A program made the translations under genes and the position numbers. Positions 15,722 to 17,730 of a stretch of 17,730 nt of DNA are shown here, piece after piece; position 1 is the stretch's first letter; every line of letters begins with the position of its first letter. The DNA is taken from the NCBI GenBank assembly GCA_002471865.1, contig DKQU01000083.1, positions 1 through 17,730 of the forward strand. Direction: 5' to 3'. This DNA is from Fidelibacterota bacterium UBA7300 (GTDB lineage Bacteria; Fidelibacterota; Marinisomatia; Marinisomatales; UBA2128). A model generated the notes under the pieces. The model did no database searches. It was not told where the DNA came from and saw only the letters and a list, made by a program, of their open reading frames with translations.

Positions 15722-16785
15722 TGCAGAACAAAATTAAAGAAATAATCAAAACTTACGACGATTTTACCGATCAACTTTCGGATCCAGAAATTATCTCAAA
15801 TCCTGCCATATTTAGGGAAATCGCCAAACAACACCACGACTTAGAATCAGTGGTGTTAAGAGGACGAGAATATATTAAACTCATAGAACAAATCGAAGAG
15901 TATCGATCTATTTTAGACGGAGATGATCCTGATTTAAAAGCTATAGTCAAAGAAGAGTTTGACGACCTCATAAGTCAGCAAGAGCAGCAGGAGAATGAGT
16001 TGAAACTACTTCTGCTTCCCAAGGATCAACGAGATAGTAAGAACACAATTATAGAAATTCGTGCCGGAACCGGTGGTGAAGAAGCTGCTCTCTTTTCAGC
16101 AGATCTTTATCGAATGTATTCCCATTACGCAGAAAGAAAAGGATGGACGACTGAAACTCTTAGCAGCAGCCCAACAGGATCGGGCGGATTGAAGGAAGTT
16201 ATCTTCGCAGTTAAGGGTGACGGAGCTTTCGGTGAAATGAAATTTGAAGGTGGCGTCCACCGTGTTCAGCGTGTTCCTGAAACGGAATCCAGTGGACGAA
16301 TTCATACATCTGCAGCCACTGTTGCCATTCTGCCCGAGGCTGAGGAGATAGATCTGGAGATCAATCCCGACGACATTCGAATAGATACCTTCCGCGCAAG
16401 CGGTGCAGGTGGGCAGCATGTTAACAAGACGGAATCGGCAGTGCGAATCACTCACACTTCTACCGGACTTGTGGTCTCATGTCAAGATGAGAAATCTCAG
16501 CATAAGAACCGTGTGGCTGCCATGAAAGTTTTGAGGTCAAGACTTCTAGCACAGGAAGAAGAAAAACAGCAGAGTGAAAGAGCTGAGGTTCGTAAAAGCA
16601 TGGTTTCCACTGGTGACCGTAGTGCCAAGATACGAACCTACAATTTCCCCCAAGGTCGTGTTACGGATCATCGTATTGAATTGACACTTTATAAATTAGA
16701 CAACATCATGAATGGCGACATCTCTGAGCTGATTGAGCAACTTCGCATTGCAGAACAGATGGAGCAGCTTAAGCAAGCAGCGTGA
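15721..16785 (+). CDS. prfA: Peptide chain release factor 1
   Basis: Class I release factor of 354 residues that reads UAA and UAG in the ribosomal A site and triggers peptide release. The GGQ motif is at 230-232 within RASGAGGQHVNKTESA. The codon-reading tripeptide is PET (186-188, in RVPETESSGRIHTSAAT), a known variant of the RF1 PAT/PVT motif and unlike the SPF of RF2. Length and domain order are normal: a helical N-terminal domain, then EIRAGTGGEEAALF (112-125). It has no visible Shine-Dalgarno and lies just after a strong terminator. Its end overlaps the prmC start by 4 bases (GTGA), so the factor and the enzyme that methylates its Gln232 are made together. Confidence 0.97.
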   Translation: MQNKIKEIIKTYDDFTDQLSDPEIISNPAIFREIAKQHHDLESVVLRGREYIKLIEQIEEYRSILDGDDPDLKAIVKEEFDDLISQQEQQENELKLLLLPKDQRDSKNTIIEIRAGTGGEEAALFSADLYRMYSHYAERKGWTTETLSSSPTGSGGLKEVIFAVKGDGAFGEMKFEGGVHRVQRVPETESSGRIHTSAATVAILPEAEEIDLEINPDDIRIDTFRASGAGGQHVNKTESAVRITHTSTGLVVSCQDEKSQHKNRVAAMKVLRSRLLAQEEEKQQSERAEVRKSMVSTGDRSAKIRTYNFPQGRVTDHRIELTLYKLDNIMNGDISELIEQLRIAEQMEQLKQAA

Positions 16786-17660
16786 CCATTATTTCTTCAA
16801 GCCGCATATTTAACCAGCAGATCATGGGCCTGATTAACTGGGGGGAAGATCATCTCCAGCAAGCAGGAAACAACAATCCTCAACGAGAGATTGAATGGCT
16901 GCTCTGCGATCTCTTGTGTTGCTCACGGATGGAACTGTACATGAACTCAGAAACTGAAATTTCGCCAGAACAGCGAAAAACTCTTGAAAACTGGGCCAAA
17001 CGTCGACTCGCAGGAGAACCGCTCCAATATATTACGGGACGGACTGAATTTTTCGGACTTCCATTCTATACTAACTTCAACACTCTAATCCCACGACCTG
17101 AAACCGAGCGCCTTGTAGAAGTCGCTATAGACTTTGCGCAAAGTGGAAAAACAAAAAACATTGTTGACATTGGCACCGGTAGCGGATGCATAGCTGTATC
17201 TCTTGCGGTAAATAGTCCTTCTGTTCAAATCTTAGCCATTGACAATAATAGAGATACCTTGGAGATAGCCCGAAAAAACAGAGATGTCAATGGGGTTTCA
17301 AAACAGATCAAGTTTCAGAAACTGGATATTTTTCGCGAAGAATTAGAGGATAAATTTGATCTAATGGTCAGCAATCCACCTTACATCCCACAGAATGAAA
17401 TATCTGGCTTGCCACTGGAAATCCGTGATCATGAACCGCTTCATGCTCTCACCGATGGTGCGGACGGTCTTACATTTTATCGTCGATTTGCTGCTAAAGG
17501 ACGGAGTTTGGTTAAGAAAGGTGGATATTTGATCTTGGAAGTAGGTAGAGGCAAACATCCTCAGCAAGTGGAACGAATTTTCACTAGTGCCGGATATAAA
17601 AATCTAAAAATGTTTAAAGATTACAACGGAGATGATCGGGTTCTCACAATAATAGTTTGA
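16782..17660 (+). CDS. prmC: Release factor glutamine methyltransferase
   Basis: S-adenosylmethionine-dependent methyltransferase (HemK family) of 292 residues that N5-methylates the GGQ glutamine of release factors. The helical N-terminal domain covers about 15-95, the linker motif FNTLIPRPETE is near 99-109, the SAM-binding loop DIGTGSGCIA is at 129-138, and the catalytic NPPY at 198-201. The chosen GTG start overlaps the prfA stop. An ATG at 16824 would shorten it by 14 residues, still leave the known domain intact, and may be the real start. The gene that follows begins 5 bases after the stop. Confidence 0.95.
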   Translation: MTIISSSRIFNQQIMGLINWGEDHLQQAGNNNPQREIEWLLCDLLCCSRMELYMNSETEISPEQRKTLENWAKRRLAGEPLQYITGRTEFFGLPFYTNFNTLIPRPETERLVEVAIDFAQSGKTKNIVDIGTGSGCIAVSLAVNSPSVQILAIDNNRDTLEIARKNRDVNGVSKQIKFQKLDIFREELEDKFDLMVSNPPYIPQNEISGLPLEIRDHEPLHALTDGADGLTFYRRFAAKGRSLVKKGGYLILEVGRGKHPQQVERIFTSAGYKNLKMFKDYNGDDRVLTIIV

Positions 17661-17665
17661 GATAA

Positions 17666-17730
17666 ATGCTCTTAGGACTCCTTCAACTTTTTCGCCCACT
17701 AAATCTTCTCCTCGGAGCCATATCAATTGT
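17666..17730 (+). CDS. UbiA-family prenyltransferase, 3' partial
   Basis: Only the first 21 residues are in the window. The ATG at 17666 opens a frame that reads FRPLNLLLGAISI after a short hydrophobic start, closely matching the first membrane helix of UbiA prenyltransferases such as those that make ubiquinone, menaquinone, haem O or geranylgeranylglyceryl lipids (RP-N-LLGA pattern). It follows prmC by 5 bases, so it is probably in the same transcript. The substrate cannot be told from this fragment. Confidence 0.55.
   Translation, partial: MLLGLLQLFRPLNLLLGAISI

Noticed and set aside
1..17730. A CRISPR array to go with the Cas6b-like gene.
   Set aside because: All gaps between genes are 116 bases or shorter and none holds repeated units of 20-40 bases with spacers.

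Overview
The window (17,730 bases) is a densely packed stretch of bacterial chromosome in which every recognisable gene lies on the + strand. It probably comes from an uncultivated Gram-negative bacterium. The evidence is a secreted protein with the look of an outer-membrane barrel, an AMIN-domain cell-wall amidase, and a rho/rpmE/prfA/prmC cluster. Protein style and variable Shine-Dalgarno use fit the FCB superphylum, perhaps Marinimicrobia (SAR406), but that placement is inference. I see no transposon, tRNA, rRNA or CRISPR array, and no gap over 300 bases without a gene.

Region 1 (1-6232) is a reductive pyrimidine degradation operon: dihydropyrimidinase (5' end cut off by the window), beta-ureidopropionase, a class III aminotransferase, and the two subunits of dihydropyrimidine dehydrogenase (preT, preA). 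Together they would convert uracil or thymine through dihydropyrimidine and N-carbamoyl-beta-amino acid to beta-alanine or beta-aminoisobutyrate, and then to the semialdehyde. This part looks richer in G+C than the rest.

Region 2 (6349-11851) holds an exported helix-hairpin-helix protein with a predicted beta-barrel, overlapping an N-acetylmuramoyl-L-alanine amidase gene, followed by murI (glutamate racemase) and folC (folate synthesis). Three of these four products concern the envelope.

Region 3 (11832-17730) is an expression-machinery cluster. A good sigma70-type promoter overlaps the end of folC and drives rho after a C-rich leader. Then come a Cas6b-like RAMP-fold protein with a long basic tail, an aspartate-type aminotransferase and rpmE, closed by a strong intrinsic terminator. 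prfA (RF1) and prmC (its methyltransferase) follow with a 4-base overlap, and then the start of a UbiA-type prenyltransferase gene. The terminator lies just upstream of prfA and leaves no room for a separate promoter, so it may act as an attenuator.

The most unusual item is the Cas6b-like gene. It resembles a CRISPR RNA-processing protein, but it sits among translation and termination genes with no other cas gene or array in view. It has no histidine in its N-terminal half and carries a basic tail with a 20-residue repeat. It is the best candidate here for an undescribed RNA-binding or RNA-processing function.
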